Notes: generated by a model from the sequence alone, not told the origin. Positions 52,347-60,703 are shown, counted from the stretch's first letter. The stretch: DNA of 64,000 nucleotides from Algibacter pectinivorans (GCF_900112595.1 NZ_FOMI01000009.1:1-64000), one strand, 5' to 3'. A program made the numbers and translations.

Positions 52347-54266
52347 ATGAACTTCCAATTATTTCTTTTAATGCTAGCATGTCTTTTATCCAGCGTTTTA
52401 AACGCTCAAGATAAAGAGAACGCTTATTCTAAAGATAGTTTAGAAGTGGTTTCATTACTAAATTTAGGGTATAAGCTAGAGGCTAAAAGCCCGCATAAAG
52501 CTATTTCAACGTATAAAAAAGCGGCGAAAATAAGTGAATCTATACATTTTAATTTAGGGAGTTTTAGGGCCTATAGTTATACTGCCATTGTGTTTAGTGA
52601 TTTGGCATTGTATGACTCTGCCATATATTATAATAAAATAGCATTGCCCTTTGCTAAAAAAATAAACTATGAAAAAGGTATTGCAGCAACCTATATAAAT
52701 TTAGGGAATACCTATCAATTTTTTGGTAGATATGATAACGTGGTAGATAATTACATTAAGGGCATTCAAATATTTAAAACCATAGCAGATAGTTCTAGTG
52801 TTTCGCAATCATATCAAAACTTAGCTGCTCTTTTTAGTGCCATTAATCGGCATGATAAAGAAATTGAGTATTTAGAATTAGCGTTAAAAAATAACCCTAA
52901 AGATAATAAGGTTCAAAAAGGAATGATTTATGGCGATTTGGGTTTAGCGGAAACTAAATTAAAGATGTTACCCAATGCTTTAGCGTTTTTTAATAAGGCC
53001 GATAGTATTTCTAAGATTGTATCAAACAACCGTTTAAGTTTTTTTGTGTCAAGAAATTACGGAGAATATCATCTATTAACTCAAGATTATAAAAAAGCCA
53101 TTCCGTTTTTTGAACAAGCACTTCACATTAATAACGGTATAAACGACGAGTATTATCGTACAGAAGTGCTCTTTAAATTAGGAGAAGCCTATTCTAACTT
53201 AAAACGCTATAAAGCGTCTAAAAGTTATTTGGAAAAAGCCTTAGAGTTTGCTAAGAAAAATAATATTAGAGAAATTCAAGAACGTGTTTATTTAGAGTTG
53301 GCATATATAAGTAAAAGTCAAGGTGATTACAAAGATGCTTACAACTATAAAGAATTAAGTTCTAAGTTTTCAGATTCGTTAAAAAATGAACGCTTCATAA
53401 AACAAATAAATGTGTTGGAAGCGCAATTTAAATCCAAAAAGAAAGACAACGAAATTTATGAACAACGATTGTTGTTAGCCGAACAGGAAAGCATTATAAA
53501 TAAAAAGCAAATGCAAAATAAAATAGCTATAGGTTTAGCACTCTTATTTTTAATTCTCTCTTTGGCAAGTTGGCTTATTTACAAACAACGGCAAAAACGA
53601 AAAGATCAAGAGTTATTAGTCATTAAAAACGAAGCGCAAATAAATTCATTAGAGTCCTTAATAGAAGGCGAAGAAAAAGAGCGCCTAAGGATTGCTAAGG
53701 AGTTGCATGATGGCGTAAACGGTGAACTTTCGGCTATTAAGCATAAATTAAATACCTTGTTAGAGCTTAATAATAAAACCATTGAGGAGGCTGTTGTAAT
53801 GATTGATAAATCTTGTGAGCAGGTGCGGGCTATTTCACATAATCTAGTACCACCAGTACTCGAAAATTTTGATTTAAAAACGGCCATTGCAGATTATTGT
53901 TCCAATATGAATTATATCCACGAACCAAAAATAACATTTGATTATTTAGGGGATAACTTGAGTTTATCTAAATTAACAGAAGTCAATATTTTTAGAATTA
54001 CACAAGAATTGCTTACTAATAGTATAAAACACGCTAAAGCAAAAGAGATTAACGTGCAGTTAAGTTTTAGAAATAATGTTATTCAACTAGCTGTAGACGA
54101 TGATGGTGTGGGGTTTAATACGTTAAACCTAGTATCTAATGGGCTTGGTATTTCCAATATAAAAAGTAGGGTGGCGTTTTTAAATGGAGAAATTGATTTT
54201 GTATCTTCGGAAAGCGGAACATCCGTAAATATTCTAATAGATATCGCAAAATTCAATCATGATTAA
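52347..54266 (+). CDS. Sensor histidine kinase with periplasmic TPR domain (HisKA_3 type)
   Basis: A 639-residue protein. A signal-like helix (1-20) is followed by six or more TPR repeats (about 35-380), a membrane segment (about 393-412, IGLALLFLILSLASWLIY), a dimerisation helix with the phospho-accepting histidine H454 in RIAKELHDGVNGELSAIKH, and a HATPase domain (FRITQELLTNSIKHAKA; VDDDGVGFN; GLGISNIKSRV). TPR-sensing kinases of this type are common in Bacteroidota; the signal is unknown. The gene overlaps the response-regulator gene by 8 bp. Confidence 0.94.
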   Translation: MNFQLFLLMLACLLSSVLNAQDKENAYSKDSLEVVSLLNLGYKLEAKSPHKAISTYKKAAKISESIHFNLGSFRAYSYTAIVFSDLALYDSAIYYNKIALPFAKKINYEKGIAATYINLGNTYQFFGRYDNVVDNYIKGIQIFKTIADSSSVSQSYQNLAALFSAINRHDKEIEYLELALKNNPKDNKVQKGMIYGDLGLAETKLKMLPNALAFFNKADSISKIVSNNRLSFFVSRNYGEYHLLTQDYKKAIPFFEQALHINNGINDEYYRTEVLFKLGEAYSNLKRYKASKSYLEKALEFAKKNNIREIQERVYLELAYISKSQGDYKDAYNYKELSSKFSDSLKNERFIKQINVLEAQFKSKKKDNEIYEQRLLLAEQESIINKKQMQNKIAIGLALLFLILSLASWLIYKQRQKRKDQELLVIKNEAQINSLESLIEGEEKERLRIAKELHDGVNGELSAIKHKLNTLLELNNKTIEEAVVMIDKSCEQVRAISHNLVPPVLENFDLKTAIADYCSNMNYIHEPKITFDYLGDNLSLSKLTEVNIFRITQELLTNSIKHAKAKEINVQLSFRNNVIQLAVDDDGVGFNTLNLVSNGLGISNIKSRVAFLNGEIDFVSSESGTSVNILIDIAKFNHD

Positions 54267-54891
54267 GGTTTCAATAACAGACGATCATTATGTAGTGCTT
54301 AAAGGCATTGAATCCCTTTTAAAGGATGAAAAGCATATTAATGTTATCTCCATTCATGAAAATGCAAAAGACACCTTAAAAGCCTTTAAGGTTAATGAGC
54401 CAGATATTTTGTTTTTAGATATTAATCTACCAGATATTAATGGTATAGAACTTACAAAAACCATAACAAAAACCTTTCCAAAGGTTCGAATTATTGCCTT
54501 AACTAATCATGAAGACGTATCGTTTGTAAAACGTATTTTAGATAATGGAGCATTTGGGTATCTTCTTAAAAATGCACATAAAGCCGAATTGCTAGAAGCC
54601 ATTTCTACCGTTACTAAAGGCGAAAAATTTCTTCAGGAATCCATAAAGAAAAAAATTTTAAATCAGTCTTTAGGAAGAACAGAAAATACTGCGTTTCAGC
54701 CTAAACTTACAAGAAGAGAAACCGAAATTTTAAAGGCTATTTCTGAAGAATTAACCACGCAAGAAATATCAGAAAAACTATTTATTAGTCCAAAAACTGT
54801 AGAAGCCCACCGCATGAATATTATGAGCAAGCTAGGGGCAAAAAATAGCGTTGGTATTATTAAAATAGCTATCCAGAAGCAGTTGTTGTAA
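54259..54891 (+). CDS. NarL/FixJ-type response regulator
   Basis: A 210-residue protein. The receiver domain has acidic pair D8/D9, phospho-acceptor D54 in LFLDINLPD, and the conserved Lys in FGYLLKNA. The C-terminal LuxR-type HTH (LTRRETEILKAISEELTTQEISEKLFISPKTVEAHRMNIMSKLG) binds DNA. It is translationally coupled with the kinase. The T9SS type A protein gene upstream is a possible but unproven target. Confidence 0.95.
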   Translation: MIKVSITDDHYVVLKGIESLLKDEKHINVISIHENAKDTLKAFKVNEPDILFLDINLPDINGIELTKTITKTFPKVRIIALTNHEDVSFVKRILDNGAFGYLLKNAHKAELLEAISTVTKGEKFLQESIKKKILNQSLGRTENTAFQPKLTRRETEILKAISEELTTQEISEKLFISPKTVEAHRMNIMSKLGAKNSVGIIKIAIQKQLL

Positions 54892-54998
54892 ATGCATTTT
54901 ACTTTTCTATTATTGATAAAAAACACACGCTTTTAAATGGAAAAAGATATTTGGTGGTTCATAGAGATGACTAGTGCAATTTATAAAGCAATAAACCT

Positions 54999-55006
54999 TA
55001 AATTTG
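54999..55006 (+). promoter_or_regulatory. -7 box of prmA
   Basis: TAAATTTG, 21 bp before the ATG at 55027; the in-frame TTG 55021 would lie close to the predicted transcript start. Confidence 0.5.
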
Positions 55007-55026
55007 CAACTTAATTTAATTTGCAA

Positions 55027-55860
55027 ATGTCCAATACAATCTACATAGGTTACTATTTTAAAGTAAAACCCATACAACCAGCGGTCGAAATACTAATTGC
55101 AGAACTTGGTTATGCAGGTTTTGAAAGTTTTGTAGAAACCGAGGAAGGTGTTACAGCATACATCCAAAAGGAAGAATGGAATGAAAATAATCTTGATGAT
55201 ATTCAAATATTAAATTCTGATGAGTTTGAAATTACGTTCACTTTTGAAGAAATAGAACAAACCAACTGGAATGAAGAGTGGGAGAAAAACTTTAACCCTA
55301 TTGTAGTAGACAACGTTTGTGCAGTTCGTGCACCTTTTCATGAGAAGTTCGATACGCAATACGACATTATTATCGAACCCAAAATGAGTTTTGGTACAGG
55401 GCATCATGAAACTACGCATATGATGATCCAGCATATCTTGAAGAATGATTTTAAAGATAAATCGGTTTTAGATATGGGATGTGGAACCGGTGTTTTAGCA
55501 ATTTTAGCAGAAATGAAAGGTGCCAAACCTATTGATGCTATCGACTACGATAATTGGTGTTACCTAAACAGTTTGGAAAATGTTGAGCGAAATACTTGTA
55601 AAAATATTACAGTAATTGAAGGCGACGCGTCAGTTTTAAAAAATAAATACGACATAATAATAGCCAATATAAATCGTAATATTTTAATGCAAGACATGGA
55701 GACTTATGTGTCTTGTTTAAATAAAAATGGTTTGCTGTTTCTAAGTGGATTTTACGCAGATGATATCCCAATGATTCAAAACGAATGTGAAAAACATCTG
55801 TTAAAATTTGAAGAAAAACTGGAAAGAAACAATTGGGTATCGTTAAAATTTATAAATTAG
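55027..55860 (+). CDS. prmA: Ribosomal protein L11 methyltransferase
   Basis: A 277-residue SAM-dependent enzyme started at ATG 55027 (MSNTIYIGYYFKVKP). The catalytic domain has MSFGTGHHETTHMM, the SAM-binding VLDMGCGTGVLAILAEMKGA, and the NPPF-type motif IIANINRNIL. It trimethylates L11 and is not essential in most bacteria. clpS follows 32 bp downstream, a frequent pairing in Bacteroidota. Confidence 0.95.
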   Translation: MSNTIYIGYYFKVKPIQPAVEILIAELGYAGFESFVETEEGVTAYIQKEEWNENNLDDIQILNSDEFEITFTFEEIEQTNWNEEWEKNFNPIVVDNVCAVRAPFHEKFDTQYDIIIEPKMSFGTGHHETTHMMIQHILKNDFKDKSVLDMGCGTGVLAILAEMKGAKPIDAIDYDNWCYLNSLENVERNTCKNITVIEGDASVLKNKYDIIIANINRNILMQDMETYVSCLNKNGLLFLSGFYADDIPMIQNECEKHLLKFEEKLERNNWVSLKFIN

Positions 55861-55892
55861 TAGGATTATTAATCCCCAAAGATTATTAAATT

Positions 55893-56168
55893 ATGAGTAT
55901 TAAAGAAAAAGCATCAGAAGAATTATTACTAGAAGAAGCCGTATTAACTCAAAATGAGATAGTATTGTTTAATGATGATGTAAACACTTTCGATCATGTA
56001 ATTGAAACCCTTATTTACGCCTGCGAGCATACTGCAGAACAAGCAGAGCAATGCGCAATACTTGTGCATTACAAAGGAAAGTGCACAGTAAAAACGGGAG
56101 CTTTAAAAGATTTAAAACCCCGCTGCTCTATGCTTCTAGAAGCAGGTTTAAGTGCAGAGATTGTATAA
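55893..56168 (+). CDS. clpS: ATP-dependent Clp protease adaptor ClpS
   Basis: A 91-residue N-degron adaptor for ClpAP. The binding pocket is recognisable: VLFNDDVNTFDHVIETLIYACEHTAEQAEQCAILVHYKGKCTVKTG. Asn/Asp at the pocket entrance (NDDVNTFD) and the His in LVHYKG are conserved. It probably shares the prmA transcript. Confidence 0.95.
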   Translation: MSIKEKASEELLLEEAVLTQNEIVLFNDDVNTFDHVIETLIYACEHTAEQAEQCAILVHYKGKCTVKTGALKDLKPRCSMLLEAGLSAEIV

Positions 56169-56239
56169 AAAGGCCGCCTAAAAATGTAATTGAATTGTGA
56201 GAGTTATTCAGCTAATATTTAGTTGGCAACCTTATAGTT

Positions 56240-56506
56240 TTATTGTATTCTTCCAATAGCGCAACTCACTAAAGACTTCGCTTTAGTAGTAAAATCATTT
56301 TTATCGCCAACTACTGGATAGCCTATTTCGTTTAAAGTGTTTTTCACTATTTCAATAGTATTTTCCTGATTGTAGTTAAACGATACCGTATTACTACTAG
56401 TATTTACTTGTGCATTAACTACATCGTCTATACTAGATATTTTTTTTATAATGGTGTTGGCACAACCGCCACATTTTAAATTTTGTACTTCTAAGCTTAT
56501 TTCCAT
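56240..56506 (-). CDS. Heavy-metal-associated (HMA) domain protein in the sulfur cluster
   Basis: An 88-residue protein with a ferredoxin-like HMA fold: EVQNLKCGGCANTIIKKISSIDDVVNAQVNTSSNTVSF. It has the CxxC pair of copper-type chaperones (KCGGCA). A short C-terminal extension (KAKSLVSCAIGRIQ) adds a third cysteine. It lies 20 bp after the dioxygenase-rhodanese gene on the same strand. It could bind metal or carry sulfane sulfur on its cysteines; context favours a link to sulfur handling, but this is inference. Confidence 0.88.
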   Translation of the reverse strand: MEISLEVQNLKCGGCANTIIKKISSIDDVVNAQVNTSSNTVSFNYNQENTIEIVKNTLNEIGYPVVGDKNDFTTKAKSLVSCAIGRIQ

Positions 56507-56526
56507 GGTGTTATCGCTTTTTTAGT

Positions 56527-57939
56527 TTATAGTGTGCTAGGACAAACATAATTTGTAACAGGTAAGTCGCTATTTTTTATAGCACCAAAACCACCAGCAA
56601 TATCAATTAAGTTATCAAATCCACGAGCTTTTAAAATAGACGCTGCAATAACAGAGCGATAACCACCAGCACAATGCACGTAATACGTTTTATCTTTATC
56701 TATAGCGTTCATGTTATCATTAATATAGTCTAAAGCAAAATGCTGCACCTTATCGCCTACGAGATGTTCAGATTTATATTCGCCATCTTTTCTAACATCT
56801 AATACATTACTAGATTTGCTGTCGTAGTCCTTAGAAAATTCATCGACAGAAATAGATTTTATAGATTCTACATCTTTTCCTGTTTTTTTCCAAGCTTCAA
56901 TACCGCCTTCTAAATAGCCTAAAGTATTATCGTAACCAACACGCGATAATCGTGTTACGGTTTCTTCTTCTCGTCCCTTAGGAGTTATTAGTAGTATTGG
57001 TTGTTTTAAATCGGTAATTAAAGCGCCAACCCATGGTGCAAACCCACCATTAATACCAATAAAAATGGAATTAGGAATATGGGCTTCAATAAATTCTTTT
57101 TCTGTTCTAACATCTAAAACTAAAGCGTTTTCATGGTTTGCTATGTTTTCAAACTGTTGTGGGGCTAAAGGTGTATCGCCTTTTTTTAATACGTTTTCAA
57201 AAGAATCGTAACCAGATTTGTTCATCATAGCGTTTTTTGCAAAATACTGTGGTGGTGGTGCAATACCATCTAGCACTTCTTTTACAAATTCGGCTTTGGT
57301 CATGTTTGCTCTTAAAGCATAATTAGTTTTCTTTTGCTCGCCTAAAACACCTACGGTTTCTTTGCTTAAATTTTTGCCACAAGCAGAACCCGCGCCATGT
57401 GCAGGGTAAACAATAACATCGTTTGGAAGTGTCATTATTTTTTCTCTTAGCGAATCGTATAACATGGCAGCTAAGTCTTCTTTTGTTAAATCGGACTTAA
57501 TCGCTAAATCGGGTCTGCCAACATCACCTAAAAACAAGGTGTCTCCCGAAAAAATAGCGTGTTCTTTTCCGTTTTCATCAAACAGTAAAAATGTAGAAGA
57601 CTCTAAGGTATGCCCAGGTGTGTGTAATACTTTAATAACAACATCGCCCAATTTAAACTCTTCATTATCTTTAGCCGAATGAATATCGTAGCTCGTTTCT
57701 GCTCCTGGACCATAAATAATTTTTGCTCCTGTTTTTTTAGCCAAATCGACGTGCCCGGAAACAAAATCGGCATGAAAATGCGTTTCGAAAATATACTTAA
57801 TTTTAGCATTTTCTTTAGTTGCTTTATCCACATATTGTTGGGTTTCACGCAAGGGATCAATAATGGCTACTTCACCCTTCGATTCTATATAATAAGCGCC
57901 TTGCGCTAAACAACCAGTGTATATTTGTTCTATTTTCAT
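56527..57939 (-). CDS. Persulfide dioxygenase-rhodanese fusion (MBL fold)
   Basis: A 470-residue protein. The N-terminal ETHE1-like metallo-beta-lactamase domain (1-250) has THFHADFVSGH, HTPGHTLESS, FSGDTLFLGDVGRPD and YPAHGAGSACGK. Two rhodanese domains follow (about 260-360 and 372-468). The first lacks an active-site cysteine (loop LLITPKGREEE) and the second keeps it (VHCAGGYRS, C423). Such fusions oxidise glutathione-type persulfide to sulfite and transfer sulfur to form thiosulfate. It is preceded by a GTAA-N6-TTAC site 93 bp upstream and followed by the HMA gene. Confidence 0.93.
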   Translation of the reverse strand: MKIEQIYTGCLAQGAYYIESKGEVAIIDPLRETQQYVDKATKENAKIKYIFETHFHADFVSGHVDLAKKTGAKIIYGPGAETSYDIHSAKDNEEFKLGDVVIKVLHTPGHTLESSTFLLFDENGKEHAIFSGDTLFLGDVGRPDLAIKSDLTKEDLAAMLYDSLREKIMTLPNDVIVYPAHGAGSACGKNLSKETVGVLGEQKKTNYALRANMTKAEFVKEVLDGIAPPPQYFAKNAMMNKSGYDSFENVLKKGDTPLAPQQFENIANHENALVLDVRTEKEFIEAHIPNSIFIGINGGFAPWVGALITDLKQPILLITPKGREEETVTRLSRVGYDNTLGYLEGGIEAWKKTGKDVESIKSISVDEFSKDYDSKSSNVLDVRKDGEYKSEHLVGDKVQHFALDYINDNMNAIDKDKTYYVHCAGGYRSVIAASILKARGFDNLIDIAGGFGAIKNSDLPVTNYVCPSTL

Positions 57940-57955
57940 TTTTTTATTTTTTTGT

Positions 57956-57981
57956 AATTCCCACTAAAGCGGGAATTTTTT
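57956..57981. other. Hairpin in the dioxygenase leader
   Basis: AATTCCCRCT ... AGCGGGAATT forms an 8-9 bp stem about 17 bp upstream of the dioxygenase ATG. On the minus strand it would sit in the mRNA leader; on the plus strand it is followed by T6 and could terminate antisense transcripts. Its role is uncertain. Confidence 0.45.
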
Positions 57982-58031
57982 CCATTACTTATTTTCCATT
58001 ACTAAATTACAAAACCTTAGCATGTTGCTTT

Positions 58032-58045
58032 GTAACATATATTAC
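58032..58045. promoter_or_regulatory. Crp/Fnr-type operator candidate, site 3 (dioxygenase)
   Basis: GTAACATATATTAC: half-sites GTAA and TTAC spaced by 6 bp. It lies 93 bp before the dioxygenase start and 8 bp after the TauE/SafE stop, so it could give the dioxygenase its own control. Confidence 0.55.
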
Positions 58046-58053
58046 GGATCGTT

Positions 58054-58845
58054 TTATTTTAACTCTTTGTATATAATATAAACAGCCATAATTAATACAA
58101 AGTATCCAAAACTTGTTTTAAGCTTTTTTCCACTTATAAATTTAGAGAGAAATACGCCAATAACAATTCCTACTATTGAAATAACGGTAAACGCCAGTAA
58201 AAAGGTCCATTCTATATCTATAGTTTGCACATCGCCTATAAAACCTATTAGGGAATTAATAGTTACTATAATTAAGGAGGTACCAACAGCTTTTTTCATT
58301 GGTATTTTAGCCCATATTACTAATGCTGGCACATATAAAAAACCACCACCAGCACCAATAAGACCTGTAACTGTACCTATAGTTAAGCCTTGAATAAAGG
58401 TTTTATAATAGGATTGTTTTGTAGCAAGCAACTCCTGTGGCTTGTCTTTTTTTATCATGGAATAGGATGCAATAATCATAATAATTGCAAAAAATATCAT
58501 GATGCCCATATTTTTTGTTAAACTGAAATCTCCAAAGGAGAAAAGGGTATCGGGTATACTTTGAACCAGATACCGACGTGTTAAATACACGGCTAAAAAT
58601 GATGGGAACGAAAAGGCTAATCCTGTTTTAAAATCTACTAAGCCTTTTTTGTGTTTTTGGTAGGTACCAACCATAGATGATGTTCCTACAACAAATAGGG
58701 AATAGGCTGTGGCAATTACAGGATTGTACCCTAAAAGATAAACCAAAAGCGGCACGGTAAGTATAGAACCACCACCGCCAATTAGTCCTAAAACTAAACC
58801 AACAATTAGTGCGCCTATATAGCCTAATATTTCGGTTGTTCCCAT
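58054..58845 (-). CDS. TauE/SafE family sulfite/sulfur-compound exporter
   Basis: A 263-residue protein with eight or so membrane segments. The family repeat GLIGGGGSILTVPLLVYLLG near the N-terminus is matched by GLIGAGGGFLYVPALVIWAK in the second half. Members export sulfite, sulfoacetate or related anions. Next to a persulfide dioxygenase it most likely exports sulfite formed by that enzyme. The start lies 3 bp after the stop of the upstream YedE-type gene. Confidence 0.92.
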   Translation of the reverse strand: MGTTEILGYIGALIVGLVLGLIGGGGSILTVPLLVYLLGYNPVIATAYSLFVVGTSSMVGTYQKHKKGLVDFKTGLAFSFPSFLAVYLTRRYLVQSIPDTLFSFGDFSLTKNMGIMIFFAIIMIIASYSMIKKDKPQELLATKQSYYKTFIQGLTIGTVTGLIGAGGGFLYVPALVIWAKIPMKKAVGTSLIIVTINSLIGFIGDVQTIDIEWTFLLAFTVISIVGIVIGVFLSKFISGKKLKTSFGYFVLIMAVYIIYKELK

Positions 58846-58848
58846 TGT

Positions 58849-59262
58849 TTAGTGTGGTAGTTTTTTTTGTAACAGTCCGTAAATAAATGTGCCTAACACC
58901 GCCGATGCAATTACAATAATCATGCTCCAAACACCAGTACCCAAAAGAATATACATAGGGCCAGGGCAAGCGCCTATTAAAGCCCAACCTAAGCCAAAAA
59001 TAGTACCGCCTATAATGTATCGTGCTAATCCGTTGTCTTTTTTAGGGACATAAATATCTGCGCCTTTTATACTTTTTATATGGCCTTTTTTAGCAATTTG
59101 TAAAAATAAAATACCAGATGCTATGGCTGTACCTATAATGCCATACATATGAAAGGATTGAAACCTGAACATCTCGTAAATGCGGTACCATGAAACGGCT
59201 TCGGATTTTACTAATACAATTCCAAAAAATATGCCGACTAATAGAAATTTTACTGCTTTCAT
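58849..59262 (-). CDS. YeeE/YedE-type membrane protein, C-terminal half (DUF6691-like)
   Basis: A 137-residue protein with four membrane segments (KFLLVGIFFGIVLVKSEA; IIGTAIASGILFLQIA; YIIGGTIFGLGWALIGACPG; MIIVIASAVLGTFIYGLL). The motif GLGWALIGACPGPMY holds the conserved cysteine of the YeeE family. It pairs with the 185-residue half encoded 4 bp upstream. YeeE proteins take up thiosulfate through cysteine relay; split forms likely move sulfane sulfur compounds. Confidence 0.9.
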   Translation of the reverse strand: MKAVKFLLVGIFFGIVLVKSEAVSWYRIYEMFRFQSFHMYGIIGTAIASGILFLQIAKKGHIKSIKGADIYVPKKDNGLARYIIGGTIFGLGWALIGACPGPMYILLGTGVWSMIIVIASAVLGTFIYGLLQKKLPH

Positions 59263-59266
59263 AGTT

Positions 59267-59824
59267 TTAAAAAATTAAGGGTAAAATAAAATTAGTCATA
59301 ATTAAACCGCCAATAAAAAAGCCTATTACGGCAATTAGAGATGGTTTTTGTAAACTACTTAAACCTGTAATGGCATGACCAGAAGTGCATCCGCCAGCGT
59401 ATCGTGTACCAAAACCAACTAAAATGCCTCCAACTATTAAAAGTATTAAGGTTTTAGGCGACGATAAAGCTTCCAAGCTAAACATTTCGTTAGGCAATAA
59501 CGTAGCTCCTGGATTTTTAAAGCCCATGTTTTTAAGTTCTGCTACGGTGTTAGGGTTTAAATTTGCACCACTTGTAGTGGATAGAAATTTTACTGCTATA
59601 AAACCTCCAATAATGGCACCGAGTACTACGGTTAAATTCCATAATTGGTCTTTCCAATTAAATTTGAAAAAATTAGAAAATTTACCAGCTCCGGCTATGG
59701 TACACATAGTACGTAAGTTGGACGACATTCCAAATGTTTTGCCAAAGTAGAGTAGTAGTGCCATAACTAGGGCTATTAGTGGGCCAGAAACATACCACGG
59801 CCAAGGGTTTAATATAAATTGCAT
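59267..59824 (-). CDS. YeeE/YedE-type membrane protein, N-terminal half
   Basis: A 185-residue protein with four to five membrane segments and the diagnostic GTRYAGGCTSGHAITGLSSLQ, containing the transport cysteine. A second cysteine lies in RTMCTIAGAGKF. It is the first gene of a four- or five-gene minus-strand operon: two YeeE halves, TauE/SafE, and probably the dioxygenase-rhodanese and HMA genes. The GTAA-N6-TTAC palindrome is 46 bp upstream with a TAAATTTG box between. Confidence 0.92.
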   Translation of the reverse strand: MQFILNPWPWYVSGPLIALVMALLLYFGKTFGMSSNLRTMCTIAGAGKFSNFFKFNWKDQLWNLTVVLGAIIGGFIAVKFLSTTSGANLNPNTVAELKNMGFKNPGATLLPNEMFSLEALSSPKTLILLIVGGILVGFGTRYAGGCTSGHAITGLSSLQKPSLIAVIGFFIGGLIMTNFILPLIF

Positions 59825-59840
59825 ACCTGATAATTTTATG

Positions 59841-59848
59841 CAAATTTA
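59841..59848 (-). promoter_or_regulatory. -7 box of the sulfur-transport operon
   Basis: On the minus strand TAAATTTG, 17 bp before the start of the first YeeE-type gene. The region where a -33 box would lie is next to the operator at 59870-59883. Confidence 0.55.
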
Positions 59849-59869
59849 CATTGAAGTTTACCTTTTTAT

Positions 59870-59883
59870 GTAATAAAGGTTAC
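59870..59883. promoter_or_regulatory. Crp/Fnr-type operator candidate, site 2 (transport operon)
   Basis: GTAATAAAGGTTAC, half-sites GTAA/TTAC with 6-bp spacer. It abuts the -33 region of the operon promoter, a position compatible with class II activation or with repression. Confidence 0.6.
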
Positions 59884-59971
59884 TTAGCGATGGTTATCTA
59901 GTTGGGTTTTAGGAAGATGTTTTTTTAGAATAGCGTTTTATTGGGGCTTGCACTGCAGATAGCAGATGGTT

Positions 59972-60058
59972 GCGCTAGGGATTGCAATGGAAAGCCCACA
60001 GCCCGACGTAGGAGGTGCGAGGACTTGTAGTGGAAAGCCCGACCCTTGGGTAGCGCCC
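59972..60058 (+). repeat. Dispersed structured repeat, copy 4
   Basis: GCGCTAGGGATTGCAATGG, AAAGCCCACAGCCCGACG, AGGAGGTGCGAGGACTTGT, AGTGGAAAGCCCGACC, TTGGGTAGCGCCC. Ends pair as GCGCTA/TAGCGC. The inner part is nearly identical to copy 2 (minus strand, 35.5 kb). It lies between the Crp/Fnr-type gene and the sulfur operon promoter. Confidence 0.85.
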
Positions 60059-60065
60059 AAATGGT

Positions 60066-60695
60066 TTAAAGGACTACTATTTTATTTCGGCCTAATTTTA
60101 TTTTGTTTTCGGTTTCTAGTTTTTTTAGTAGTCTTGAAATTACAACGCGAGAGGTATTTAAGTCTTCGGCGATTTCTTGGTGTTTTATGGAAATGGTATT
60201 GGTCTCATCGATTATACTTAGGTTTTTTAAGTATTTATAAAGACGCTCGTCCATTTTTTGAAATGCAAGACTGTCAATAGCTTGTAGCATCTCGTCGAAA
60301 CGGATTTGGTAGCTTTGTAGAATGAAATTCCGCCAGCTTTCGTTGTTATGAAACCACTTTTGCATGTTTTGTACCGGAATGAGAATAAGTGTGGAATCTT
60401 TTTCGGCTACGGCTCTAATTTTACTTTTTGTGGTGCCTAAACAACAGGTTAAGGACATGGTGCAGGTATCGCCGGCCTCAAGAAAATAAATGAGTAGCTC
60501 ATTGCCCTCGTTATCTTCTCTAATAATTTTAATATCGCCGGTTAATAGCAAAGGAATGTAATTCAAGGTTTGATTAATATCAATTATGATATCATCTTTT
60601 TTGAAGTTTTTTAATATTCCTTTTTGCGAAATTTCTTGGATTAATACTTTGTCTAGATGGTGAGCGAATTGTTGCTCTAATAAATTTTTAGCCAT
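60066..60695 (-). CDS. Crp/Fnr-family regulator with three clustered cysteines
   Basis: A 209-residue regulator from ATG 60695 (MAKNLLEQQF); a TTG two codons upstream is less likely. The cyclic-nucleotide-binding-like fold has LLLTGDIKIIREDNEGNELLIYFLEAGDT followed by CTMSLTCCLG, placing C78, C84 and C85 in the effector region. The usual cAMP-contact sequence is not present. The C-terminal HTH (IKHQEIAEDLNTSRVVISRLLKKLE) is intact. A perfect palindrome just upstream of its own gene and copies before the neighbouring sulfur genes suggest it controls both. The cysteines suggest thiol, persulfide or redox sensing. Confidence 0.92.
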   Translation of the reverse strand: MAKNLLEQQFAHHLDKVLIQEISQKGILKNFKKDDIIIDINQTLNYIPLLLTGDIKIIREDNEGNELLIYFLEAGDTCTMSLTCCLGTTKSKIRAVAEKDSTLILIPVQNMQKWFHNNESWRNFILQSYQIRFDEMLQAIDSLAFQKMDERLYKYLKNLSIIDETNTISIKHQEIAEDLNTSRVVISRLLKKLETENKIKLGRNKIVVL

Positions 60696-60703
60696 ATTCA
60701 AAA

